Assembly (NCBI GenBank): GCA_900239685.1
Contig: OENT01000304.1
Span: 62,001-126,000, forward strand
DNA from: Rotaria macrura
Taxonomy: Eukaryota; Rotifera; Eurotatoria; Philodinida; Philodinidae
Direction of reading: 5' to 3'
Length of the DNA: 64,000 nucleotides
Part shown: positions 37,701 through 52,211 of the stretch, piece after piece
Layout of the letters: each line of letters opens with the position of its first letter
Numbering within the stretch: the first letter of the stretch is position 1
Program-made: the position numbers and the translations under genes
Notes under the pieces: model-generated
What the model saw: only the letters and a program-made list of their open reading frames with translations
Databases searched by the model: none
Told to the model about the DNA's origin: nothing

Positions 37701-38100
37701 CACTGTTTGGATTTCCGATTCATTTAGTACTGATAATAATAGTTTTTTAAAACAGAAGCTATTGGAAATTACATCGCTCGTTATTATTTCACGTATACAT
37801 AACAAAAATAAATATTTTTATTAGTAAAGATTGCAGAAAAATAGTTTTTTTTGTGTGCAAAGGAAAAAATTGTCGCCTGTTATGAACACGTCGACTTACC
37901 TTAAAGCCTGTTTCTTCAACAATTTTAGCACTCAACGCACTATGTGCTTCCATAATGAATTCAAGTTGAGGTGATAACAGCATTTGTTTTAATTGACTAC
38001 ATCGATTATTCGAACTTGTTTTTTCAACAAGTGATGTCATAGTAGAAAAACTTCGCCCATGGTTGGACACAATTCGTACGAGAATTTTGTTCAACATCAT
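34710..38100 (-). CDS. PEPM: Phosphoenolpyruvate mutase (phosphonate synthesis)
   Basis: Catalyses PEP to phosphonopyruvate, the C-P bond-forming first step of natural phosphonate biosynthesis. Two exons, 38100-37900 and 35483-34710, join in phase 0 to 324 aa. The family signature EDKxxxxxNS is present as [10 protein letters not shown] (E140-S149). Other positions match the structurally studied Mytilus enzyme with a constant offset of 26: S72, D84, D111 and D113 (DADTG), K146, N148, R185 and H216. The first ~40 residues are basic and Ser-rich without acidic residues until about 29 ([16 protein letters not shown]), resembling a mitochondrial presequence (inference). The intron is 2,416 bp, far longer than neighbouring introns. 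No phosphonopyruvate decarboxylase or AEP transaminase lies in this window. The DDR-like gene lies 234 bp upstream on the same strand. Confidence 0.93.
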
Positions 38101-38334
38101 TACTTCTGCTAATACTGTAAATGGCAACACAGTGGTAAATATTGGCTCCCTTTTCTCCTTCGATTTCTTTTTCTTTTCTCCGTCCTTTACACTTAGAAAG
38201 TAGATAAATGCATACAGACTGTTGTTCTGTTACTATATACTAAAGCAAACAGCAATAAAAACGCGTATTATCTTTCTTTTTTTTTCTTTTCTCGCTATCA
38301 TGCCACTATATGTTCTTGACTGTTCGGTCAACGA

Positions 38335-41300
38335 TCATTGAGATAGCACAGTTGTTGTCTCGTCTAAACAGAGACTTATTTCTCGAAACGATGGACGATC
38401 TGAACTTGACCATGTAAGGCAGCGTTCAGTAAAGGCATAAAGACGATCATTACATAATGGTGGACGTGGAAAATATGATGAAAAACAAAGAACAGATGGT
38501 TCAATACTATTTTGTTTTGAATTCAGCCATGATTCATGAAAGAATTCTAGAACTCCATCATCATGTAAATCATTATATGGAATACATGAGCCCAAATGAA
38601 ATAATTCAAAAATAAGAGTACCAAACATAAATGTGTTGGTTTGAATAGACCAAGTTTCATCCTTAAAAAAAGCATTGAAAGAACAAGAATACTATCGAAT
38701 GTGCAATGTAAATACAAATAAATAAATATTTACTCCTGTCACAATATCACCAGGTAACCATCGAATTGGCGTTTGTTGTACATACCTTGATTGATAACGA
38801 TCATCATTTCTAGCATGATCAGATAATTTTATTGTTCTATCATCGAATAAGAGACAATTGGGTAATGTTAAATCACTTATAATTATATTTAATGATTCAA
38901 GATGAGTTAAAGCTGATACAATATCACTGAGAAATTTCATCAGAGTTCTGTTGATAATAGAAATTAGACAAAAATAAATAATGAATGAATTTATCTATAC
39001 TAGACGAATTTCCTTACGTTAAAATATTTTCATTTTCAATTTTCATTGTTGGGCAATATTCAAATAAATTCACTTGACTGTATTCACTGACTAGGAAACA
39101 TCGTTCAGATGATATATTAACATACCCAAGACAAGTTACGATATTTTTATGATCAATTAGTTTTGATAAATTAAAATATCTAAATTAGAACCAAACAATC
39201 TTCTTTTATACTGATGATAATCGAATTTCTACAATAGTACTCATTATTGTCGTGTTCATGTAGAAGAACAGATAATTTATTTAGTCCATATTCACTGTAA
39301 AAACACTATAATGAAACAATGGAGAACTCGTACGTTGATTGTTGTATTCTAATTTTTCTCAAATAAATACTTGTCGTTTATTTCGAGTACAAAGATTTTG
39401 CAAAATTAAAATGTTGTCAGGATCTATTTCAGATAAATGATCATAAATTGAATGAATACGCGTTATAGAACATCTTGATTTTGTTGTTGTTGGCTAGTAG
39501 AATGAGGAAATCATCGTTTTACAAAATAAAAGAAAAACTATGTAGATTTTACTTGTCGATGAGAAGCTAGTACGCGTATTGTTGCCGTAGAAGTTTCATT
39601 AATAATTTTATAGGAATTTACAGCTTGTACACTAGTTGAAATTGATTCATCATCTTCATTATCTAGTAAGATAGTAAGGTTATATGATGATCTATTTTTA
39701 ACGTGCGTAAGCATTGACCTTACTTTCTACAGTTGAATAAATGTCTGATTGAGAATGACTAGGAAAAAAATACAAAAACAAATACTAATTATTGTTATTG
39801 ATAGAAGGAAAAAGAAAATTTTCCTACTTTTGAGTATTGTCTTCATTGGATGCATTTGTTATAGACATTGTTAAACTTGGTTCAGTTTCTTCAATTGTTA
39901 TTCTTTTGAAAAATAAAGTTATTTTTGTTTTTTATCATATCATACTTTCTTCGTTATAAATTTCACACTTACCGAGCAAGATTTATTTGTTTATCTCTAA
40001 ACATACATGAAATGAGTAAGAACATCAGAAGTAGAGCACAAATAGTTAAAATAAAAACTAATAAATACGATAATTTGTTATGAACTATTAGATTAAAAAT
40101 TCAATAATAATAAAAATAATAAAAATAATAATAAATTTATGACAATTAAAAGGACATAAATTGTTTTTTCCTATTTGACTTACGTATTAATTCATTAGAT
40201 AAAGAAGTCGATGCTAATAGTTCTAGTCGACGTAGATTGGTTTCAATATAAATTGATGATGGTACTATATCTGTTTCATAATTTTCATTGCGATTGGTAA
40301 ATATTACTTCACTTAGTGCTAAACCTTCTTTCGTATTAATTTGTATGGCTACAAACTGACCTTTTGTTTTCGACACAGATAGTATAAGATGCGTGATTGT
40401 CATGTTATCGTGATATTCATGACTATGAATTGAAATCGTATGAAAACGATTTGTCCAAAGATTACTCGATGTAACTATGTCTAATATTCCAATATTTATC
40501 TTCAATGTACAACTTGATGATAAAGTAAAAGGACATTTTACATCGAGAGCAATCGATTGAAATTCTTTTATTGAATCGAATGCAAAAAGGAGTAATATTG
40601 GCTCATGCGAGGGAGACCAGTGTATAAATTGATTTGAATCTCCATCGGTTAATACACCTAAACCACCTTGATAAAAAATCGAAAAAAAGTTTTTTACAAT
40701 AAATTCTATGATTCGACATGTTTGTACCTCGTGCAGTTGAATTTACAATTAGTCCATCATATTTGAAATCAGTATTAATAATCGATCGCTGCGGAAAGCG
40801 TGTCGATATGAGACCATCTATAGATAAGGCATAGTAAATATTTTCGACAAATAATGTTTTTTTTTTCTTAATTAATAATTACTCTGAGATACGCAACCAT
40901 AAACTTGAATGATTGTACATATTGATACGGATGATGTTACGAAAATAATTCGAATTTGTCGCGCAATAATCGATGGAAGAAATGTACGTGTTTTATTTGA
41001 ATTATCATTTTCATTAAAATATAAACGACGTTGTTCGATAAACAACTAGAAAGAAGAAGAAAAAAAATGATAGTTACTGTTTTATATAAGTTCCTATGCA
41101 ATGTTACTTTTCGTTGGCGACGTTGACCATATGAATGCCAAGGACCGTCTTGTGTTCGTCGATACTCAAGAAAATAGGAACTCATCTTCTAAATAGAAGT
41201 TAAAATCGATTGTGAAAATTAAATAGACTCGAAAGACGAGACAATTATTGTACCGAATCATTTCCTTGATCATGATTATAATTTCGAATAAATATACTAG

Positions 41301-41672
41301 TTAATTGTGTTAAGGAAGGTAATTCTATTTGCAGGATCGGCGCTGAAAATTGTCCGTCGATATATGTTGAACAAGATGAACAATACATAGAAGATTTATC
41401 TTGTCTACTAAGACGAATTTTATCATTACATGTATTGCTATCGACTAGAAATCGAAAATAAAGTCGTTGCAATATCTACAGCTTTAAATGAATATGTTTC
41501 ATCTGGTTACTTCAACCTTGAATTTATCGAATATATATTATTGATTTACAAGTTTCCATAACAATGCTCTCGTATGAAAGACTGTATTTTTAGAGAAGAA
41601 AGTTTCTCATTAGATTTCATATTTACCCAATAATGGTAATAGAAGCAACAAAAAAAGATTGAAGCAGCCCAT
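38335..41672 (-). CDS. Discoidin-domain receptor with degenerate kinase
   Basis: Fifteen exons: 41672-41627, 41444-41254, 41188-41108, 41045-40883, 40817-40728, 40666-40184, 40084-39973, 39902-39828, 39758-39724, 39662-39553, 39493-39371, 39305-39241, 39179-39018, 38947-38734, 38661-38335; 758 aa. A signal peptide (MGCFNLFLLLLLPLL) is followed by a discoidin (F5/8C) domain ending in VYGC (about 155-157). A DDR-type second domain follows (NSTARGGLGVLTDGD), then a TM at about 357-380. The intracellular part has a juxtamembrane segment with SIYDHL (Y479, ITIM consensus) and a kinase-like domain. That domain keeps DHKNIVTCLGY, RY..QTPIRW and a C-lobe close to DDR1/2, but lacks the glycine loop and beta-3 Lys. 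HRD is ISD (D604) and DFG is DHA (D622). It is probably a collagen-receptor-derived pseudokinase. Confidence 0.87.
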
Positions 41673-42294
41673 CGATGTCCGTCGCTGTTGAGAATCAATC
41701 ACGTGTGCATGACAATATTCTATTCACAGTAATATACAAGTGTGAAATAGAAGAAAACGAAAGAAACAACAAACTACCACCTGTTTGTCATTTTTTTATT
41801 CGCCGATTCGCATGGTCCATTCACTGTGGCATTGAACCTTGTTATTTCATCATCATATCAAATTGATATTAATTCCAAATGTTCTCTTTCTATTTTGCAA
41901 TGATGTTCATTGCAATTTCATCATTTCTTGTCTTTACTCTAAGGGAATTCATTATTAAATTGATTTTGTTTCACTCATTCACATACAAACGATCGACCTT
42001 CGTTCAACATTTTATTCATCGATAATGTATACAAGCATTACCATACGACAACATAGTAATTACTCAAGGGAAATAAGAGCAATTATAACTATTTTAATGT
42101 TCACATACACAACTATTTGAAGAAGAAGTATCATCATTAAGGTTATCAATTACATCAGCATTAAACATTGATAGAAACGGCAAGAACTTAGCATTAAATA
42201 GGCAAGGTTAATGAATCGTAGATCACACAAGCATATTAATGGCAATGTTCCAAACAAAAAATTGGAAAGAAGGGATAGAAACGAAAACAAATTT
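41673..42294. other. Intergenic
   Basis: About 620 bp between the PG-repeat gene's stop and the DDR-like start codon. It must include the DDR-like promoter; no element is recognisable. Confidence 0.5.
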
Positions 42295-43496
42295 TCAAAA
42301 AAAATTATCAGAACACTCATCCGTATACGTATGTGAATATGGAGACCAACGAGATGACATTGTAAAAGCAGGCGCTTTTGTTAGAATATTTTTATACTAG
42401 CAAATGAAAATGATCTTTATTTTTCAAATATTCAATGAAATCGTAGTTGACTTACTCCTTTATCTAACGATTCTCGTTCGATCATGGCTGGCCCAGGACC
42501 GATTGATGTTATCATTTTTTCGCGGTATCTTGGTGCTATTGTTACACCACGAGCATGACATATGTCTTTTCTCATTGTTGCATCTGTGGAATTAATCATG
42601 GGATACATAGCAGGTCCAGGCATTGTTGTTTCTCGTAATTTATTCTTTTTTTCTTCTGAATCTATTTGAAAGCAAGTACACAATTCTTTTGAAGATAAAG
42701 TGAATACTGAGAGATTCAATCATTACATGTCATATCCAATCGATGATGTATGGTTGACACTGGAGCATTGGGTAAACGAGAATCATGTGTACGAGTACCG
42801 ATGGTCGACCAGAATGGTTTTGTATTTTGAAAATTCTTTTTCTTTTCAAATAATAGTTTATCATTCGAACCAACGAGTTGTCGTTCACGTTTCAGTTTAG
42901 GACCAATTAATGTGTGAATACGAATATGTGGCTGTCGAGTATATATATATTCTTCGCCCATTTGATCATAGCCTTTATATTGTTGATAACTTGTTGGACC
43001 GGGTCCTGAGGTGAAATTGAAGGTTTTTTTTTTCTTTTCAAACATCAATACAATATATCATAGAGACGATACCTCGTTGTGATATGGATAGAGGCCTTCT
43101 CGATGGCAAGATTTTATGAGGAATGAAAGATATAGGTAATCTTGTTTTATCATTACCTAACCTTGTTAAATGACTTAAATCATCATTTGTTGCAAGTTTG
43201 GGATTCAATTTAATTTGTTTACTTTTCTCAGAAATATGCTGTTGTTTCTTTTGGTATTGTGGTGTTAAAAATGGTTGATCGATTCTACTGCTAATACTTA
43301 TGGCAGGTGCCCAAAGTAAACGAGGATCGCGGAGACGACTTTCTGGACTTCCATTTCTTGGTGGAATTCCGATTGTTGACGGAAGAAATAGAACTCCAGG
43401 TGATAAGTTGAAATCGTGAACTTTTGAATTTATTTTCGTAGATTTCGTATTAACCGTTAAATCACTGTTTGTTTGTGTTAAATTTTTATTAACCAT
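42295..43496 (-). CDS. Sperm-tail PG-repeat (ODF3/STPG-like) protein
   Basis: Four exons, 43496-43073, 43005-42727, 42661-42456, 42396-42295, 336 aa. Pro-Gly-Pro repeats recur at regular spacing: GPGPTSYQQY, MPGPAMYPM, GPGPAMIE and the terminal APAFTMSSRW. This is the SHIPPO/STPG pattern of ODF3 (CIMAP)-type proteins, which bind the inside of ciliary and flagellar doublet microtubules. Upstream, LSPGVLFLPS and a conserved GPKL module look like further diverged repeats. A role in motile cilia or sperm axoneme stability is inferred from the family. All splice junctions are GT-AG with introns of 59-67 bp. Confidence 0.82.
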
Positions 43497-46400
43497 TGAT
43501 AGATCAATCTTAGTTTTACTTATATATCATTTATTCATCACTCAATATAAAGACATAGTAAATTTAAGTGGCGCGTTAACAAAGTAAAGTATTATCATTT
43601 TCGCTCATGAATTTAAGATTTTCGCATAGTATTTGATCACATGAAAATAAATACATTTTTTAATGAAAAACTGATATAAATGCATAAAAATATAGAATTT
43701 ATCAAAGAAAAAGTTTTATCTAAAGATTTTTATGTGTCAAGGGCCATGCGTCTCAATGTCTATTTTAGAAAACAGTGTAGTCTATAGAAATTCTGATAGT
43801 TTTTTAAATAACACTGAATATTCATACCGGAACGAGAAAGAAAATGAGTTGATAAACTAGGTTTGACGTTTCTCTGAAAACAAATTCACTTGTTTGTTCT
43901 TCAGAGAATTTTCGATCAGCTTTAATCAGAGAACGAAACAGAGCTGGGCCGGTAACTTACGGTGGGACCACAGGAAATAATATTCATTGCTTGTTCAATC
44001 CATAGAGGACAACGAAAAGAAAGATTGATTGATCTCCAGCAATATTATTTCGTGCTTATATCGGTTTTAATTATAGTAAGGTCAGTACTTAAACTTTAAA
44101 CTTTAAAATTAAAGTTAAGCCATTGACTTTGTTTCATTACTGAAGTGATCATGTGTAGAACGATTGCCGAACACAAGGGAAGCATGGACTTGGAAATGGA
44201 AAGGAGCATTTTCCGTCGAAACTCTATGGCCTCTTGATTGATACAAACAATATTTTTTGTGGTCGTTCCATTATTTTAATATCGGGCCTGCAAATTCAAT
44301 AATTTTGAATACATGAAAAAATTCGACTTTTTTAAAACTCACTTTTCCACAACGTTGCACTCAATAGAGATCTTTCGAAAGTTCTGTTGTTTATTAGTAG
44401 ATGAATTATGCCACTATTAGGTTTGATTGATTTCGAAAGGTTCACGAAAAGTTGGCCATTTGTATATGTCAAGCAATGAAATTGACTACGGAGCCACTGT
44501 TGGGCAGTTCGTAAGCAATCAAGAACGAAATTAATATATGGATTAACTTTAACTTCAATTCATGAGAAGTTGAAATAGTTATTAATGTGAGTTAAATGTC
44601 TTCAGAGATTATAATATGGTTCAATACAAAGTCGATGCTTATTGAACGAGATAGATACAAACCACAAGGACTTTTCAGGCATTCATTTTGATCAGTTCCC
44701 TCCTTCCTTCTCCTCATTACTGTAAAAATACTGAATAGATGTTTGTATTAATCATTGAAAACGAAATCAAAACAAAGTAGGGCGTTCAATACCATTTCTC
44801 TACAAAACGATTCCTAGATCAAATCAGTCACTCTACACAAATAGACGAATATGTCACAGATCAGATTATATGACTCATATATTAGACAAACTAATACTCT
44901 ATTTATAAATTTATTTTATCAGTAGTTCTTCTGCAGTCTTTTTGGAGCGTAAAGAGTACAAGTAGTATACTTTAGCTTTAAAACTTTACTTAGAAAAGGA
45001 GAACAAATCTAACAAAACGTTAACTTTAAAATAAAACTCAAGTACCACTAGTCTTCTGCGTATATTTTTCTATTGTCACTATTTTGGTACTATACTGTGA
45101 AATAAATTTTAAGATCAACACACACACACACAAACAAACAAACTAAGAAATTTAAATGAAAAATCAAAAGCAGTTAAGCAAAGCATGAGATAGGAAGCGA
45201 AAAACTTCTTCCATTTTGGTCTCTGGTTTTTGTATCTTAGAGCGAGCAGACAAAGGTTATGTTGAAGAAAAAAAAACGGACAAATATATTCAATGAAGAA
45301 GACGTTGAAAAATTGAACTCGGTTTACCCGTAGCAGTAAGTAAGTATTAATTAGCTATATTTCGACGACGACCAGTCGACTGTATTATTGAATTTGACTT
45401 GAAATCGGGGACATGAAACAATTTAATTTTTTGATGTAAAGTACTGCCGATAGTAGGACGAGGCAGTTTTTAGGCAAAAGTGCGTTACATGATAGACTTT
45501 TCCTTAACAACATATAAATCTGGAAAGAGTTCAGGAAAATAACACAGTGGTTCAAGAATAATATTATTAGTTGAACATCGAATATTGACAAAACGTATAA
45601 AAATGTTCTTCACCCAAGGACTCAAAATGCTACATACTAGCGATGGTCGTGCGGTAAATTTTATTATTCAGCTTTTCACGTGAGCTTAGTGATAAAAGTA
45701 ATCAGAGCATTCGCTGACCCGAGAATGCCGTAATTTATTTGCTATCTTATGGGAAAAGGGTAGTTGGTCACACGGATAGCTTCTTGCAAAGTATAGAATA
45801 GAGGAAGAATTAAAAACGATCATCGATAATGTTTGAGGGGCATAAAAAGAAAGTCGGTGTTAATTCAATAGTATTTCTCTGTTGCCAGCAATGAACATTT
45901 TCGCTAAAGCAACATTTTTGCCGTAATTTTTCAGAATATTTACTAGCTGCTGCGCATCGTAAATTATCAGCATGATTTTTTATACTCGCAACTATTTTAA
46001 CAATTCATAGGTCGATTTCTTATCTAATCTTCCATGACAAGCGTATTTTTTAGAGTATAATCTGAGTTCCAAAGAATTTTTGTCATACTTGTCCGATCGT
46101 TTGTGTATATGAATAACCGTTGCATATTAGTATAGGTGTATTTTTAGAAGTTTTTGATTGAACAACTGCCATGATCGCATTTTTTAAAGTAAACCTATTC
46201 GAATGGACAGGGGATGTGTACTAGTACATCAAATTTATTAATAATCTTATTGTTACTTGATTATTTCATTCATAATCATCCTAACGTTGGCATCACGGAC
46301 AAGTCTTGATCATGCCGTATAACTATTTTGTTTTTCTTAATCTAGGTTTTATTGCACAAATTTAGTTTCACGATAGGTAATGTAGACGAGACGTATGCTA

Positions 46401-48625
46401 TGACAGTATGTAGAGGATTAAAACTGCAAGTAAGATTTAACTTTTTGACATGCATTCAGAAACATATCATTCAACTGAATAATAATTAATAGGACAATGG
46501 GTATGGATTATATCAAATATAATAGCGAGAGAATAATGATATATAGTGTAGAGAGCGTGTGATGCAAGAAAATTTTAATATCTTGTCATTTATCACATAT
46601 TTGAGAGCGTTTTTCAACAAAGAAAAAGAGATCGATGCAAATATTATTCTATAAAAACAGACTAAATAATTCACTCAATCATAAAAGATTAAAATTAGAT
46701 TGGATATTCAAATAAGTCAATCATAAATTTGAAAACGAATACGAGAATAACTCAATAAAAACACCCAATATTATATGCAGTTAACATAAATGTGTCTGTG
46801 TAATTTTTTAGAGATTAATCTTCAAAAAACATGATACTTATATGTGCACTGTAGAAAAAGAATACATACTATACGTTGAGTACTATTGCAGAAAATCCTT
46901 AAAAGTACATAAGAGTAATGTATCTCCGATGAAATTCTTTCTGGACAAGACTAACGTGTTCGTATACGGTAAAACGATGCGATAAGCAATATCGATCTAT
47001 GAATACAAAGTTTATGTTCATAAAAAAAAACAAGAATTCATTTAGTATCAGCAAAGTAATAGTGAAGGTTTATCGTTTTGTTCAGGTAACGGGATGCTTC
47101 GCTGATCAAGTTTGTCGAAAATGCTTTATTCGAGATGGACAGATTAGAATGGATTTTCAGATGAAGTTTTTTTTATTGCTGATTAAGAATTCAGTATCTT
47201 GTTTTTAAAGAATTTGATTTTTGGCATCGGCAGTCGGGTTTTAAAATTTATGAAAATCGTTTTTTGAATTTTCTTTTCAAAAAAATGTTTAGCGATATAT
47301 CATTCGTTGCAGGATTTGATTCCTTAAAAATCTACCTATTTAGGTTTTGTTGTCGACCCTTAAGGGTACGTGTTGAAGCTCTTTCAAAGTTTCCAAAGTA
47401 CTGTACAACTAAAGAGCTCCTGTTTCGATGTAGCAACTTGATTGTTGCGTACAATCTAACATGTAGGACAGTTATCAATTTGCGTACGTATAATTTAAAT
47501 ATTTTTGAACTCTAATTGTCTCAAGTTTGATCAACAAAACCAGCATTTTGGGGTTACGCTTTTTTTTCTACTTGAGAAAAACTAGTTCAAGGATAGTTTG
47601 TTTTACTGCTTGAAAGGCCATTTCGATGACGTATAACTGCTCCATTTGAAGAAGTACTTTCTCAAAAATCCTGAGGTTTATAACTGGTATTAAAAGAAAA
47701 ACGGGCGTCTTATTTAAAAGCGTTACGCTACAAAAAAAAGGTTTTCTGGAAGTTCGAAAGTTCAATCAGAGTTATTCATTTTTATATCAGAAATAGAGCA
47801 AGACAAGTTGTGTTGAATGAGCATGATAGATGAAACGAACGAGAAAATTTCTCGAGAATAGAACTGAATATATCTTCATTAACCATGTACATGCCGAAGA
47901 CTCATTATGTCAAATTCTATTGTCTGAATATTGAATTTTTCTATGTATAGATCATTATATGTCGCTTCATTGAATTCATACATCAAAGTCGAATCGTTCT
48001 TTTCGTTTTAATTCTGTATATCTGTGTCCCGATGATTTTTATTTTCAACAAAGAAAACAACAAGACAAAAAAGAAAGATGATAATGGAAAATGACACAGA
48101 CATATAACGAGAAAAAGAATGAGACATTCAGCAGCACACAATCTAACACGAGCACGCAAAAGACAAATCAAGAAAAAAAAAGAACAAACAAACAACAAAA
48201 CAAATTGTGATACATTCTTCATATAAATGTGTTGTTTTTTACCGATATCAATTTTAATAAGGTTCCTAACCTTGAATGTCAAAGAGATGAGAATAAAAGA
48301 AAAGAGTGAAGGTCATACATAAGTGTCTGTGTGTGTGTGTGTGTGTGTCTTAAAGAATATTTAATTGTTGTTCTTCTTGGTTATGTAGTATCGAAATAAA
48401 CAGAGAAAAATGAAGAGAAAAGACAGAGACAACACATAACTAAATAGAAGAAATAGTTTGAACATAGAATCATAGATTCGTATGCTTCAAAACACATACA
48501 AACAAGTTTTTGTTGACAAGAAAAAACAAAGAAATCGTTACAATAGGCAAGACGAGCAAAAAGAAAAACGCTGAGTTGAGGTCTCTAGTTTTTGTTTTCG
48601 TATTCCAATCAATGAGACCATAAGA
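43497..48625. other. Large intergenic stretch (~5 kb)
   Basis: No gene was recognised on either strand. It includes a CA repeat (about 45,120-45,135) and a GT repeat (about 48,327-48,348). Scattered short frames at 47.0-47.8 kb show no family signature. It may hold regulatory sequence or an unrecognised non-coding gene. Confidence 0.5.
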
Positions 48626-51392
<2,767 letters not shown>

Positions 51393-51528
51393 TTTGTTTT
51401 CTTATTTAATCTGAAATTTAATATTACTTGGCTAAATATCATTTTCGACTTATTTCGGTCTTCTCAATCTAGAAGAAAAGAAAAAAAAATCAATAGATGT
51501 AATTTAAATATTCGCATATGAATATATG

Positions 51529-51560
<32 letters not shown>

Positions 51561-52211
51561 CATATATATCAATATTGTTTTTCTTTCTCTTAAATAAAGA
51601 TAATAGAAAAAAAACAAACAAGCAACAAAGACAAAGAAAAGAGAGCCAAAAAGAAAACGAAGGAAAACATCATCATTCGTGTATTATCATTGAGAAAAAA
51701 AAGAAGAAATTCATATACACAAGAGAAGAAAAGGAGAATATATTTATATTCACTGTTATTTCTTATACATATGAATGCATGAAGCATATTTTTTTGTAAA
51801 AGAAAAAAATTGCTTTTGCCTAAAAACAGATACATTACACACACACACACACACAAATGCATTAATTTTAATTGTAGAAAACAAAAACGGAGAAAAGAGG
51901 ACTGCGTTGTTCTTCATTTTCAAAATTAGTTGAAATATCAGTGCTGATCTCATAGACAGATCTCTGGAATGCGTATGGATATAGAAGGGAAAATCTTATC
52001 CAATGGGATGAACAATTGAACTTGAGAAATAATCAATGTACAAAGAGAGAGAAGTTCGATTTCAGAAGCAAAAAGAATAAGAACTAGACTAATGAGATAG
52101 AAACACAGACAACAAAGCTTTTTTTTTACAAAGAAGAAATAAAAATGCATCAGCTTTTCTTTCTTTCTTTCTTAGAAATGAGATTAGATAATATAAAATT
52201 TCGTTTTCATG
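51393..52211. other. Intergenic with microsatellites
   Basis: TA/TATG repeats at about 51,528-51,570 and an AC repeat at about 51,836-51,855. This is presumably the UAP56 5' flank and the 3' UTR of the LDB gene. Nothing else is seen. Confidence 0.55.

Noticed and set aside
46999..47765. Cluster of small frames on both strands
   Set aside because: I looked for an intron-linked gene or a transposase fragment; no joined frame and no recognisable motif emerged.
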